Part shown: in pieces, positions 55,904 to 64,000 of the stretch
Numbering within the stretch: the stretch's first letter is position 1
How the letters are laid out: each line of letters starts with the position of its first letter
NCBI GenBank assembly: GCA_030680855.1
Contig: JAUXUN010000011.1
Coordinates: 28,349 to 92,348 of the forward strand
Source of the DNA: Aestuariivirga sp.
Lineage (GTDB): Bacteria > Pseudomonadota > Alphaproteobacteria > Rhizobiales > Aestuariivirgaceae
Reading direction: 5' to 3'
DNA: 64,000 nucleotides
Position numbers and translations under genes: made by a program
Notes under the pieces: generated by a model
What the model saw: the letters and a program-made list of their open reading frames with translations, nothing else
What the model was told of the DNA's origin: nothing
The model's database searches: none

Positions 55904-57111
55904 GCCTTCAACTGGGCTTCGGCCTGCGCCAGATAGTCCCGGGTGATCGGCAAGGTATCGCGCTTCTTCGCAATCTGCATCTGGAACACCATGTGCGAAC
56001 CATGGGTAAAGCTCAGTTCGCTGGCGATGAGGTAAAACTCCCACATGCGGCAGAAGCGTTCATCCATGAAGGTCATGATTTTCTTGCGGTTGGCTTGAAA
56101 GCGCTGCTCCCAGGCCCTGAGCGTCTTGGCGTAATGGAGGCGCAGGACTTCAATGTCGGTCACCCACAGCTTGGAGCGTTCAACGCTCGCCATGGCCTCC
56201 GAAAGAGCGGGGGAATAGCCGCCGGGGAAAATGTATTTCCGCAGCCAGGGGCCGGTAGCCCCGGGGCCCCCCTTTCGGCCGATGGAATGGAGAAGGGCCA
56301 CGCCGTCAGGCTTGAGCAGATCGCGCACCTTGGCGAAAAATTCATCGTAGTGGGCAATTCCCACATGCTCAAACATGCCGACCGAAACGATGCGGTCAAA
56401 GGTGCCCTCAACATCGCGGTAGTCCTTCAGTTCAAAACGCACGCGGTTGTCGAGGCCGCGCTCGATTGCCCGCTGGCGCGCCAGGGCCAATTGCTCAGTG
56501 GAAAGTGTCACCCCCAGCACTTCCACATCCGCCACCTTGGCAAGGTAAAGAGCCATGCCGCCCCAGCCGCAGCCGATATCCAGAACGCGCTGCCCAGGCT
56601 TCAGGTCAAGTTTCGCAGCGATATGGCGCAGCTTGTTTTGCTGGGCGATTTCAAGCGTGTCCTTTTCGCCTGAAAAATACGCGCAGGAATAGTGCATGTC
56701 CTCATCAAGGAATGATCTGTAAAGATCATTGGAAAGATCATAATGGTGGTGCACATGGACGCGGGCGGATTTCGCGTCATTGCGCTGGTGCAGCTTGCGA
56801 ATGCCCTTGAGACCTTTATGCAGAATCCTCTGCAAAGGGTGTTTGCGCAGGTTGTTTCCATTGATCTCGGCGAATTCCAGGAACTCGCGAATGGTAGTGC
56901 CTTCCATGACCAGCGTGCCGTCCATGTAGGCTTCCCCGGCGTAGAGTTCAGGATTGATAAACAGAGTCCGATGAAGCTTCCGGTCTTTCAGCCGGATGGA
57001 AACCTTGGGTCCCGGCCTTCCAGAAAAAACATGGGTTTTGCCGTCCGCATCATGCACTTCCAACGTTCCAACTTGCACAAAACGTGTCAGCAGAGTTTTC
57101 AGCAGATGCAT
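55900..57111 (-). CDS. cfa: Cyclopropane-fatty-acyl-phospholipid synthase
   Basis: SAM-dependent enzyme that converts unsaturated acyl chains of membrane phospholipids to cyclopropane forms, usually in stationary phase or acid stress. It has 403 residues. The SAM motif is [44 protein letters not shown] and SVGMFEHVG (with the catalytic-region Glu) are family blocks. It starts nine bases after the pccB stop, so they are probably co-transcribed. Confidence 0.95.
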   Translation of the reverse strand: MHLLKTLLTRFVQVGTLEVHDADGKTHVFSGRPGPKVSIRLKDRKLHRTLFINPELYAGEAYMDGTLVMEGTTIREFLEFAEINGNNLRKHPLQRILHKGLKGIRKLHQRNDAKSARVHVHHHYDLSNDLYRSFLDEDMHYSCAYFSGEKDTLEIAQQNKLRHIAAKLDLKPGQRVLDIGCGWGGMALYLAKVADVEVLGVTLSTEQLALARQRAIERGLDNRVRFELKDYRDVEGTFDRIVSVGMFEHVGIAHYDEFFAKVRDLLKPDGVALLHSIGRKGGPGATGPWLRKYIFPGGYSPALSEAMASVERSKLWVTDIEVLRLHYAKTLRAWEQRFQANRKKIMTFMDERFCRMWEFYLIASELSFTHGSHMVFQMQIAKKRDTLPITRDYLAQAEAQLKA

Positions 57112-57120
57112 GCCCGCCTC

Positions 57121-58653
57121 CTAAAGTGGAATATTATCGTGTTTCTTCCAAGGGTTATTCAATTCCTTATGGCGCAGCATATCAAGGGCCCGAGCTATGC
57201 GTTTTCTGGTTGAGTGGGGCATGATTATCTCGTCGAGAAAGCCCCTTTCCGCGGCCACGAATGGATTGGCGAAGCGGTCTTCATAGTCCTTCACCCGGGC
57301 GGCAATTTTGTCCTTGTCGCCCAACTCGCTGCGATAGATGATTTCGGTTGCGCCCCGTGACCCCATCACAGCAATTTCGGCGGACGGCCAGGCATAGTTC
57401 AAGTCAGCCCGCAAATGCTTGGACGACATAACGACATAGGCCCCGCCATAGGCCTTGCGGGTAATCACGGTGATTTTCGGCACGGTTGCCTCGGCGAAGG
57501 CAAACAGCAGTTTGGCGCCGTGCTTGATCAGGCCGCCATACTCCTGGGCGGTGCCGGGAAGGAAGCCAGGGACGTCAACGAAGGTCACAATGGGAATGTT
57601 GAAGCAGTCGCAAAAGCGCACGAAGCGGGCGGCCTTGCGCCCGGCATCGCTATCCAGGACACCCGCCAACACCAGGGGCTGATTTGCCACGATGCCTATG
57701 GTTCGACCGCCCAAACGTGCTAAGCCGACAATGATATTCTTGGCGTGGGCTTCCTGAATTTCAAAGAAATCACCCTCATCGGCAATCTTGAGGATCAATT
57801 CCTTCATGTCGTAGGGCTGGTTCGGATTGGCGGGAATGAGCGTGTCGAGCGAAGCCTCAAGGCGTTCGGCATCATCGAAGCTCGGAATTTCCGGAATGGG
57901 ATCGGTATTGGACGACGGCAGGAAGTCGATCAGCCGACGCATTTGCAAAAGCGCTTCAACATCATTGTCGAAACCCTTGTCGGCGATGGAAGACTTCGTG
58001 GTATGGACCGACGCGCCGCCAAGCTCCTCGGCGGTCACCGTTTCGTTGGTGACGGTTTTGACCACGTCCGGGCCGGTGACAAACATGTAGCTCGTGTCAC
58101 GGACCATGAAGATGAAGTCGGTCATCGCTGGGGAATAGACATCGCCTCCGGCGCAAGGCCCCATGATCACCGAGATTTGCGGGATCACGCCCGAGGCCAG
58201 GACGTTGCGCTGGAATACTTCACCATAGCCGCCGAGGGCATTTACCCCTTCCTGGATGCGGGCCCCCCCGGCATCAAACAGGCCTATGATGGGGGCGCGG
58301 TTCTGCAGGGCCATATCCTGGATCTTGGTGATCTTGCGGGCGTGGGCCTCAGAGAGAGAACCGCCAAAAACCGTAAAGTCCTTGGCAAACACATAAACCA
58401 CCCGGCCATTGACCGTGCCCCAGCCGGTAACCACGCCATCGCCCGGGATCCTGGATTTTTCCATACCAAAATCGGTGCTGCGATGCTCGACGAACATGTC
58501 GAATTCCTCGAAGGAGTCTTCATCAAGGAGAAGGTCAATGCGTTCGCGCGCTGTGAGCTTGCCCCGGGCATGCTGGGCTTTTGAGCGCTTTTCACCGCCA
58601 CCTGCCCGGGCTTCGGTCCGGCGGCGCTCCAACTTAGCCAGAATTTCCTGCAT
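57121..58653 (-). CDS. pccB: Propionyl-CoA carboxylase beta subunit
   Basis: Carboxyltransferase partner of PccA. It has 510 residues. Crotonase-fold motifs: [44 protein letters not shown] (CoA site of the first half), [35 protein letters not shown] and [17 protein letters not shown] in the second. These fit propionyl- rather than acetyl-CoA carboxylase. cfa follows after nine bases. Confidence 0.95.
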   Translation of the reverse strand: MQEILAKLERRRTEARAGGGEKRSKAQHARGKLTARERIDLLLDEDSFEEFDMFVEHRSTDFGMEKSRIPGDGVVTGWGTVNGRVVYVFAKDFTVFGGSLSEAHARKITKIQDMALQNRAPIIGLFDAGGARIQEGVNALGGYGEVFQRNVLASGVIPQISVIMGPCAGGDVYSPAMTDFIFMVRDTSYMFVTGPDVVKTVTNETVTAEELGGASVHTTKSSIADKGFDNDVEALLQMRRLIDFLPSSNTDPIPEIPSFDDAERLEASLDTLIPANPNQPYDMKELILKIADEGDFFEIQEAHAKNIIVGLARLGGRTIGIVANQPLVLAGVLDSDAGRKAARFVRFCDCFNIPIVTFVDVPGFLPGTAQEYGGLIKHGAKLLFAFAEATVPKITVITRKAYGGAYVVMSSKHLRADLNYAWPSAEIAVMGSRGATEIIYRSELGDKDKIAARVKDYEDRFANPFVAAERGFLDEIIMPHSTRKRIARALDMLRHKELNNPWKKHDNIPL

Positions 58654-58756
58654 CCGCCCTCCCCCGTCCCGGCCTTAACCATGGCCTTATCTTTACGGCC
58701 AAACAAATGAACTTATTGCACATTTAACCCGGTTTTAACCACAAAGGAACCAGTCT

Positions 58757-60685
58757 GTGGCAGCATTAGTTCCGCAGGGGAGAAAATTGCAAAAGGCGAC
58801 TTCGGCACGGGTAGGTTATTTGGCAATTCTGCTGGCTGGATTGCTGCTTTGCCTTGGGGTTCGCTTTGAAGCTAACCGCCAGTATCTTGTCGCCTGGCAG
58901 CAATACCTGGAATCCCGGCAGGCGGACTCAAGGGATTACACCAAACGGGTGAGTTCATTCTTTTCCGCCTTGAATGACAACCTCGGAACCCTCAGCTTTC
59001 TGCCGAGCGTGCGGAGAATTGACCATTATGATCACAATCTCGGTCCTGATGGCCGGGGAATTGACCAGTACGGCGCAAATCTTGGCCCCGATGGTCGGGA
59101 AACAATTCAGCAAGTCTACAACATTCTTGCCAAGAATGCCTCTGCCTCCCGGCTTTACGTCGTCCCCCTGGATTTTGATACCGAGCATCTGGATTTGGCC
59201 ACGGGAAGTTTGGAGCGGCCCATTCTTGAACTCGACCGCATACGGAGCAGATCAAAGACCATTGGCGTTGCCCCTGCCTTCGACTCCCCCGTACGCGCTG
59301 AAGCATTCAGAATTCCCGAATTCGTGGAAGTGCGGAAACATCTCAACTGGTTCAAGATAAACTATCCAAATATCGACAGGGTGAAGACCTTTGCCGTTCC
59401 CATGATCAGCGGTCGGGAGATTGCTGCGGGCGGCGACAGGGGATTGGTGTTTTCGACCCCGTTCTTTGACCCGGATGGGAACCTGGCGGGCAGTGTTGCG
59501 GCAGTGATTCCTACTGCCATCCTGCGCGGCATCACTGGCAGTGAAAATTATTCGCTGATCAGCCCTCTTGCGGAATACATATCAATTCCGCTGCCGCGGG
59601 ATAAAAACCTCCGGCTCATGATGCGCGCGGCGAATTCGATGCCGTCTCCCAAAACCATATTTTCGGAAACGGTGGTCATGGATACCCATGACGTACGCGG
59701 CAAATGGCAATTGCACATTAATTATCCGGTGGAAGGGTTCTATTCCGGGGCGCGATTCACGGCCCGGAAGGATTTTGAGAATGGGTCCTATCTCGCGCTG
59801 GGACTTTTGACCCTGCTAGGCCTCGGCTGGCACCGCACCAATCTAAAACGGGCCGAAGAAATGAAGGAAAGCACCAAGGCGCTGCAGCTTGTGAACGATG
59901 ACATTACGCGGCTTAACCTTGATCTCGCGGAAAAAATGCGGTTGCTGCGCGAGGCCCATGACGAAATCATCAAGAAGGGCAAGCTGGCACAAATGGGACA
60001 ACTGGTTGCGACAGTCGCCCATGAACTTCGCAATCCCCTGTCCGCCGTCCGGACTTCGGCCTATCTGCTCAAGCGAAAGCTCACCGGCCACTCGGACAAC
60101 GTTGATACGCAATTGCAGCGCATCGACAATTCGGTCGGCCGCTGCGATGCGGTGATCACGCAATTCCTGGACTACGCCAAGTCGCACCAGCTGGAATACA
60201 AGGAGTTCCCCGTCGACAACTGGGTGGTCAAGCTGGTGGAGGAAGAGGCGCAAAAACTGCCGGAAGCTATCGAGGTTGAATGCAACCTTGGCCTGGATGG
60301 CGTGTCAGCTACATTTGATCCTAACCGGCTAAGCCGGGTGCTTATCAACCTCATCAGCAATGCTTCCGAAGCGATGGTCGGCAAGGGTGATGATCCGCAG
60401 AAATTCAAGACCCAGGCTCCCAAAATCAGGGTTGTTACACGGCAAAGCCGGCGAGGCATTGAGATCGACGTTTCCGACAACGGGCCGGGCATTGCCGAGG
60501 AGCAAATTCCAAAAATTCTCGAACCGCTGTTTACAACCAAGAGCTTTGGCACCGGGCTTGGCCTGCCGGCGGCTATTCAGGTTCTCGAACAGCATCGCGG
60601 GGGATTGCAGGTCAACGGCGGCCTCGGCAAAGGCGCCACATTCACCGCCTGGATCCCGCTCTCGCCCCAGGTTCAAGCCGCCTGA
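58757..60685 (+). CDS. Orphan membrane sensor histidine kinase
   Basis: Two-component sensor of 642 residues. Membrane helices at about 20-35 and 345-358 enclose a large periplasmic domain (36-344). A coiled coil (365-405) leads to the HisKA H-box with His422 (VATVAHELRNPLSAVR). The ATPase core has LINLISNASEAM (N box), DVSDNGPGIAE (G1) and GTGLGLPAA (G2). The GTG start is preceded by AAAGGAA. No response regulator gene is nearby, so the partner must be elsewhere. Near the start of the sensor domain a 14-residue segment is repeated back to back. Confidence 0.93.
   Translation: MAALVPQGRKLQKATSARVGYLAILLAGLLLCLGVRFEANRQYLVAWQQYLESRQADSRDYTKRVSSFFSALNDNLGTLSFLPSVRRIDHYDHNLGPDGRGIDQYGANLGPDGRETIQQVYNILAKNASASRLYVVPLDFDTEHLDLATGSLERPILELDRIRSRSKTIGVAPAFDSPVRAEAFRIPEFVEVRKHLNWFKINYPNIDRVKTFAVPMISGREIAAGGDRGLVFSTPFFDPDGNLAGSVAAVIPTAILRGITGSENYSLISPLAEYISIPLPRDKNLRLMMRAANSMPSPKTIFSETVVMDTHDVRGKWQLHINYPVEGFYSGARFTARKDFENGSYLALGLLTLLGLGWHRTNLKRAEEMKESTKALQLVNDDITRLNLDLAEKMRLLREAHDEIIKKGKLAQMGQLVATVAHELRNPLSAVRTSAYLLKRKLTGHSDNVDTQLQRIDNSVGRCDAVITQFLDYAKSHQLEYKEFPVDNWVVKLVEEEAQKLPEAIEVECNLGLDGVSATFDPNRLSRVLINLISNASEAMVGKGDDPQKFKTQAPKIRVVTRQSRRGIEIDVSDNGPGIAEEQIPKILEPLFTTKSFGTGLGLPAAIQVLEQHRGGLQVNGGLGKGATFTAWIPLSPQVQAA
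59018..59101 (+). repeat. 42-base tandem duplication in the histidine kinase gene
   Basis: Residues 88-101 and 102-115 read ID-Y--NLGPDGR-, twice in direct repeat. The DNA copies have diverged at several third positions, so the duplication is old and has been kept in frame. Confidence 0.8.
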
Positions 60686-60706
60686 ACAACACACTCCAAG
60701 GCAGCA

Positions 60707-61465
60707 TTATGGAAGGCCGCGTGCAAGGCAAACGAATTTCACGCTGGCTGAAAACTCATTCAACCGCCCGGCCCTGCGGGCCATGGCTTCGTCATCCTCA
60801 CCCCAAGTCGCAATTTGCCAATCCTCATCCACGTTGGCGGCAAGCCACGCGGCATCGGCGGAAATTTCGCCGGTAGCGACCATCGCCGCCAGCAGCGCCG
60901 ATCCCGTCAACGCCGTAAGATTGTGAACCGCGACAAATGAGAATGGATCGAGTGAATTGATGTGGGCTTCCAGGGCCTGAAGCGCTGCTGGCGACTGGCG
61001 CCTGTGGGCAACCGTGTTCACCGTTTCGAAACCGACATTCAGGTCAGCCTTCGCCCAGGCCATGATGGGATCCCAATGGGTGGTCTGGCGCTGAACCAGC
61101 CCTGCTGGACCTTCAGCGCGGTAGCAGACCATGTCACTGCCGGCAAACTCGAGTATTTCCGCTGCGATTTTAAACTTCTCCGTCGTAGCGCGGTCAATGG
61201 CGGTATTGGCGAGTTTGGTCAGCGGCATGGCATGGGGACTGATGACGTCGACTTGCGCATCCCATTCCGCTGCCACGGTGTCCGCCAAGGGACGTGTGGG
61301 CAGTACCAGCGCGGCCTTGAGCGGGGTCTTCACGGTTCGGCCATCCAAGGCAATGCCAAGCCGGTCAGTGACGGCGACCGATTTGTAAAACCGTTTCGGC
61401 AGCGGCCGATGGATTCGGTCCTGCGACAGACGCTCCCATCTCTCGTCCTCAGTTTCGTCACTCAT
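60707..61465 (-). CDS. ATP12-family F1-ATPase assembly chaperone
   Basis: Assembly factor that binds free F1 alpha subunit, found in alphaproteobacteria and mitochondria. It has 252 residues. Family blocks: RFYKSVAV, GIALDGRTVKTPLKAALVLPTRPLADTVAAEWDAQ, then DMVCYRAEGPAGLVQRQTTHWDPIMAWA and WQIATWGEDDEAMARR. Its start overlaps the rluC stop by four bases. The gene is a useful lineage marker. Confidence 0.9.
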   Translation of the reverse strand: MSDETEDERWERLSQDRIHRPLPKRFYKSVAVTDRLGIALDGRTVKTPLKAALVLPTRPLADTVAAEWDAQVDVISPHAMPLTKLANTAIDRATTEKFKIAAEILEFAGSDMVCYRAEGPAGLVQRQTTHWDPIMAWAKADLNVGFETVNTVAHRRQSPAALQALEAHINSLDPFSFVAVHNLTALTGSALLAAMVATGEISADAAWLAANVDEDWQIATWGEDDEAMARRAGRLNEFSASVKFVCLARGLP

Positions 61466-62445
61466 TCCACATCCGTTTCATAACGGTCGGGATCAAAGCC
61501 GAAGGCATTCCAGGTTTCGCGCATGTGGACTGGCAGTTCGGCGGAAATATCAACCACGCCTTCCCGCGGATGGGGAAACACAATGCGGCGGGCGTGGAGA
61601 TGGAGCTTCTTGGAAATGCCTTCCGGCATATCGGCATTGCCGTCATATTTCTCGTCACCCAGAATGGGATGGCCAATATAGGCCATATGGGCGCGAAGCT
61701 GATGTTGGCGGCCGGTGACGGGTTTCAGGGAAACCCAGGCGGTGATCGGCGGGGCTTGGTCGACCACGGCAAAGTAGGTGATGGCGTGCTGGGCGTTCTC
61801 GTCATTTTTGTCACCCGCCCTTACGCGGTCGCCATCGGGGCCCTGGACTTTCAGGAGCGGAACATTGATGCGTCCCTGCGGCGGCTTGGGCACGCCCTTG
61901 ACAACGGCCCAATAGGTTTTCTTCACGGCACGGGTGGCGAAGAGCTTGCCCAGGGCAGAGGCAATCGAACGGCGCTTGGCCACAACGATGACGCCTGACG
62001 TGTCACGATCCAGCCGGTGCACAAGCAGGGGCCGCTCACCGGATTTCTTGGCTAGCCCCATAAGCAAGCCATCGAGATGCTGAAAGGTCTTGCTGCCGCC
62101 CTGCACGGCGAAGCCGGGCGGCTTGTTGAGAACATAAAGGTCCTTGTCTTCAAAAATGATCATGCTTTGGAAGAGTTCGGCTTCATCCTTGGTGAGCGGT
62201 TTGACATCACCCTTTGGCGCATCGGCAGGCCTTGTATCAAACATGAGAGGCGGCACGCGCAGTTCCTGGTCGGCCTGCAACCTTGTGCTGGTCTTGGCGC
62301 GGCCGCCCTGCACCCGGATCTGGCCGGTGCGGGTGAGCTTGTTGAGATAGGCGAAGGTGACCTGGGGCAAGTGAATCTTGAACCAGCGGTCCAGTCTTAT
62401 GCCATCCTCATCGGGGGCCACGATGTAGCGTTTGACATCACTCAT
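61462..62445 (-). CDS. rluC: RluA-family 23S rRNA pseudouridine synthase (RluC-like)
   Basis: Converts uridines of 23S rRNA to pseudouridine. It has 327 residues. An S4 RNA-binding domain covers residues 15-70 (IRLDRWFKIHLPQVTFAYLNKLTRTGQIRV). The catalytic Asp lies in VHRLDRDTSGVIVVAK, and GRQHQLRAHMAYIGHPILGDEKYDG is the second family block. Its frame overlaps crcB and the ATP12 chaperone gene by four bases each. Which uridines it modifies cannot be told; RluC is the closest match by length. Confidence 0.88.
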   Translation of the reverse strand: MSDVKRYIVAPDEDGIRLDRWFKIHLPQVTFAYLNKLTRTGQIRVQGGRAKTSTRLQADQELRVPPLMFDTRPADAPKGDVKPLTKDEAELFQSMIIFEDKDLYVLNKPPGFAVQGGSKTFQHLDGLLMGLAKKSGERPLLVHRLDRDTSGVIVVAKRRSIASALGKLFATRAVKKTYWAVVKGVPKPPQGRINVPLLKVQGPDGDRVRAGDKNDENAQHAITYFAVVDQAPPITAWVSLKPVTGRQHQLRAHMAYIGHPILGDEKYDGNADMPEGISKKLHLHARRIVFPHPREGVVDISAELPVHMRETWNAFGFDPDRYETDVE

Positions 62446-62822
62446 GATGCGAGGGTGCGTACCAGATACAATCCCGCAAAGACAGCGATTAGAGACAGAA
62501 CCACGGAACCGGCGCCGTAGGCGAAGGCTGCCCCATAGGACTTGCGTTCCACCAGCAAGGCGAAATCCAGAGAATAGGCCGAGAAGGTGGTAAAGCCGCC
62601 GAGAATTCCGGTGGTGAGGAAGGCCCGGGTTTCAGTGCCCACATTCAGCTTCAGGGCCATCACCTCGACCAGCATGCCCATGACAAAACAGCCAGCGATG
62701 TTTACAATGAGGGTATGCCAGGGAAACGCGGCGCCCAGCAGCCGCGCCGACCAGACATTCACGCCATAGCGCGCCGCCGAACCAATGGCGCCGCCAATCG
62801 CGACCCAGAGCACCACGGGCAT
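62442..62822 (-). CDS. crcB: Fluoride channel CrcB/FluC
   Basis: Dual-topology four-helix protein of 126 residues that exports fluoride. Signatures are GGAIGSAARYGV (GxxxGxxxRY), PWHTLIVNIAGCFVMGML (TxxVN-G-F--G) and TTGILGGFTTFSAYSLDF (GFCGGxTTFSTF-like). Its ATG overlaps the corA stop by one base (TGATG). No fluoride riboswitch precedes it, since it is embedded in the operon. Confidence 0.94.
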   Translation of the reverse strand: MPVVLWVAIGGAIGSAARYGVNVWSARLLGAAFPWHTLIVNIAGCFVMGMLVEVMALKLNVGTETRAFLTTGILGGFTTFSAYSLDFALLVERKSYGAAFAYGAGSVVLSLIAVFAGLYLVRTLAS

Positions 62823-63817
62823 CAGAGCCAGCCCTTTTGCTTGAAATAGAGCCATGGCAGAAAAGCTGAAAGGACCATGATGCCGAGGGCCATGGGATAA
62901 CCATAGACCCAATCGAGTTCCGGCATGAATTTGAAGTTCATGCCGTAAATGCTGGCAACCAGGGTTGGCGGCAGGAAGACCACGGCGGCCACGGAGAAAA
63001 TCTTGATGATGCCGCTCTGCTCAATGGTGCCCATGCCCAGCACGGCATCGAGCAGAAAGCTGATCTTGCCGTTCAGGAATGATGCATGATCGGTGAGAGA
63101 CTGGATGTCGCGCTGCAATACCTTGATGCGGGCGCGGTTGTCTTTCATGTCCTTGGTCTGGCGCGTCTGGTCAACGATGGCCTGCATGAAGGCCACCATG
63201 CGCCCGATGGAGACAAGGCTTTCGCGCATCTTGGAATTGAAATCGCCTTCTTCGCCGATTTTTTCGAGCAGCTCGGACAGATCAACGGGCTTCTTGCGCA
63301 TGCGCTTTCCCGATTGCATGCGGGGGCTAAAGGTGACCCGTGACGTGTCGTCAACGATGAGGCCAACGCGCTCCAGATGGTCAGCGGCGCGATCAACGAC
63401 GGCTTCGAGAAGGCTCACGAATATGCCCCAGCCGGTCATGGCGGTCGATTGCGGCTTCATGGCGCGGTGGACGTAAACTGGAAAGGCCTGCGGGTGGTGG
63501 TAGCGGATGGTGACGAGCTGGTTGTTCTTGATGATGAAGGTCACGGGCGAGGATTCTGGCCGGTCATTCTCGCCGCGGCGGATCAGGTTGGCGGTCATGA
63601 AGGCGGCACCATCCTCCTGGTAGAGGCGGCTTGAGGCCTCGATTTCAGCGAGCTCCTCACGGGTCGGAATGTCTATGCCGAGAGCAGCCTCAACGACTTT
63701 TTCTTCGTCAAAGGTCGGCTCCACCATATCGATCCAGACAACGCCGTCCGGCACCGCATCGGTCAATGCAGGGAATTCGGTGAGGCAGCCCTTGTCCGTT
63801 CCGTAAGCTGAAAGCAT
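62822..63817 (-). CDS. corA: CorA-family magnesium/cobalt transporter
   Basis: Pentameric Mg2+ channel of 331 residues. The long cytoplasmic part is followed by two C-terminal helices with the selectivity motif YGMNF (in VASIYGMNFKFMPELDWVYGYP). The start at MLSAYGTDKG is supported by homology. It begins nine bases after the tdh stop, and crcB overlaps its end, giving a tdh-corA-crcB-rluC-ATP12 chaperone run. Confidence 0.95.
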   Translation of the reverse strand: MLSAYGTDKGCLTEFPALTDAVPDGVVWIDMVEPTFDEEKVVEAALGIDIPTREELAEIEASSRLYQEDGAAFMTANLIRRGENDRPESSPVTFIIKNNQLVTIRYHHPQAFPVYVHRAMKPQSTAMTGWGIFVSLLEAVVDRAADHLERVGLIVDDTSRVTFSPRMQSGKRMRKKPVDLSELLEKIGEEGDFNSKMRESLVSIGRMVAFMQAIVDQTRQTKDMKDNRARIKVLQRDIQSLTDHASFLNGKISFLLDAVLGMGTIEQSGIIKIFSVAAVVFLPPTLVASIYGMNFKFMPELDWVYGYPMALGIMVLSAFLPWLYFKQKGWL

Positions 63818-63826
63818 GTCCGATTC

Positions 63827-64000
63827 TCAAGTCCAGTCCAAAACCACCTTGCCGCAGGAGCCCTGTTTCATCAAGGCAAAGCCCGTGGCGAAGTCGGCGG
63901 CTTTCATGCGGTGGGTGATGACTTTGCGCACATCGAGGCCCGATTGCAGCATGGCAATCATCTTGTACCAGGTTTCAAACATCTCGCGGCCATAGATGCC
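63827..64000 (-). CDS. tdh: L-threonine 3-dehydrogenase, C-terminal end (start outside window)
   Basis: Zinc- and NAD-dependent dehydrogenase that oxidises threonine to 2-amino-3-ketobutyrate. Only the last 57 codons lie in the window. The read [21 protein letters not shown], then [15 protein letters not shown] and SCGKVVLDW, matches the C-terminus of Tdh closely. It is read into corA. Confidence 0.85.
   Translation of the reverse strand, partial: GIYGREMFETWYKMIAMLQSGLDVRKVITHRMKAADFATGFALMKQGSCGKVVLDWT

Noticed and set aside
1..64000. tRNA, rRNA, CRISPR or insertion-sequence features
   Set aside because: I looked for the T-loop pattern, regularly spaced repeats and transposase motifs by eye and found none that I could support.

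Overview
The window reads as chromosome of a free-living alphaproteobacterium, most likely in the order Hyphomicrobiales (Rhizobiales). Support comes from gene content and order: clpS/clpA, DUF1127 miniproteins, an ExoR-like Sel1-repeat protein, homospermidine synthase, an ATP12-type F1-ATPase chaperone, propionyl-CoA carboxylase subunits, cyclopropane fatty acid synthase, comEC-gltX-gltA next to fabZ-bamA-rseP, and rpsB-tsf-pyrH-frr-uppS-cdsA. Base composition is GC-rich (a 60-base sample inside parE is about 65% G+C). The exception is an AT-rich two-gene patch at about 3.1-5.05 kb (a 60-base sample is about 37%). I saw no rRNA, tRNA, CRISPR array, insertion sequence or prophage.

Layout. 1-2.9 kb: clpA (runs off the left edge) and clpS on the minus strand, with three tandem DUF1127 genes on the plus strand between them. 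2.9-5.0 kb: a cluster of hairpins, then an AT-rich overlapping pair, an HD-domain dNTPase-like protein and a YwgA-like protein. 5.1-9.3 kb: parE, a two-gene membrane module (ABA4-like plus unknown) with a divergent TetR regulator and a clear operator, and a small hypothetical. 9.5-15.2 kb (plus): amt with a small membrane protein and terminator, homospermidine synthase, a two-hairpin repeat, and an orphan YejA-like binding protein with a FrnE-like oxidoreductase. 15.3-24.05 kb (minus): sdhE, mfd, a CioAB-type bd oxidase with a 31-residue accessory peptide, and phosphoketolase preceded by a perfect FNR/FixK box. 24.1-30.8 kb: recG, DUF502, YbaN-like, ExoR-like, ilvD, a DUF898 remnant and chorismate mutase. 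30.9-45.1 kb: comEC, gltX, gltA, fabZ, bamA, rseP, cdsA, uppS, frr, pyrH, tsf, rpsB. 45.1-64 kb: a decarboxylase/methyltransferase/DUF1993/DUF2339 run, lipB, pccA, an extensin-like protein, rimO, cfa, pccB, an orphan histidine kinase, an ATP12 chaperone, rluC, crcB, corA and the end of tdh.

How it fits together. Most of the window is housekeeping: proteolysis, DNA topology and repair, outer-membrane assembly, translation and central carbon metabolism. The accessory signals are an AT-rich HD/YwgA pair that could be a dNTP-depleting module; the absence of lpxD, lpxA, lpxB and dxr from a locus whose other genes keep a familiar order; a low-oxygen cluster (bd oxidase plus phosphoketolase with an FNR-type site); and a TetR-controlled pair of uncharacterised membrane proteins.
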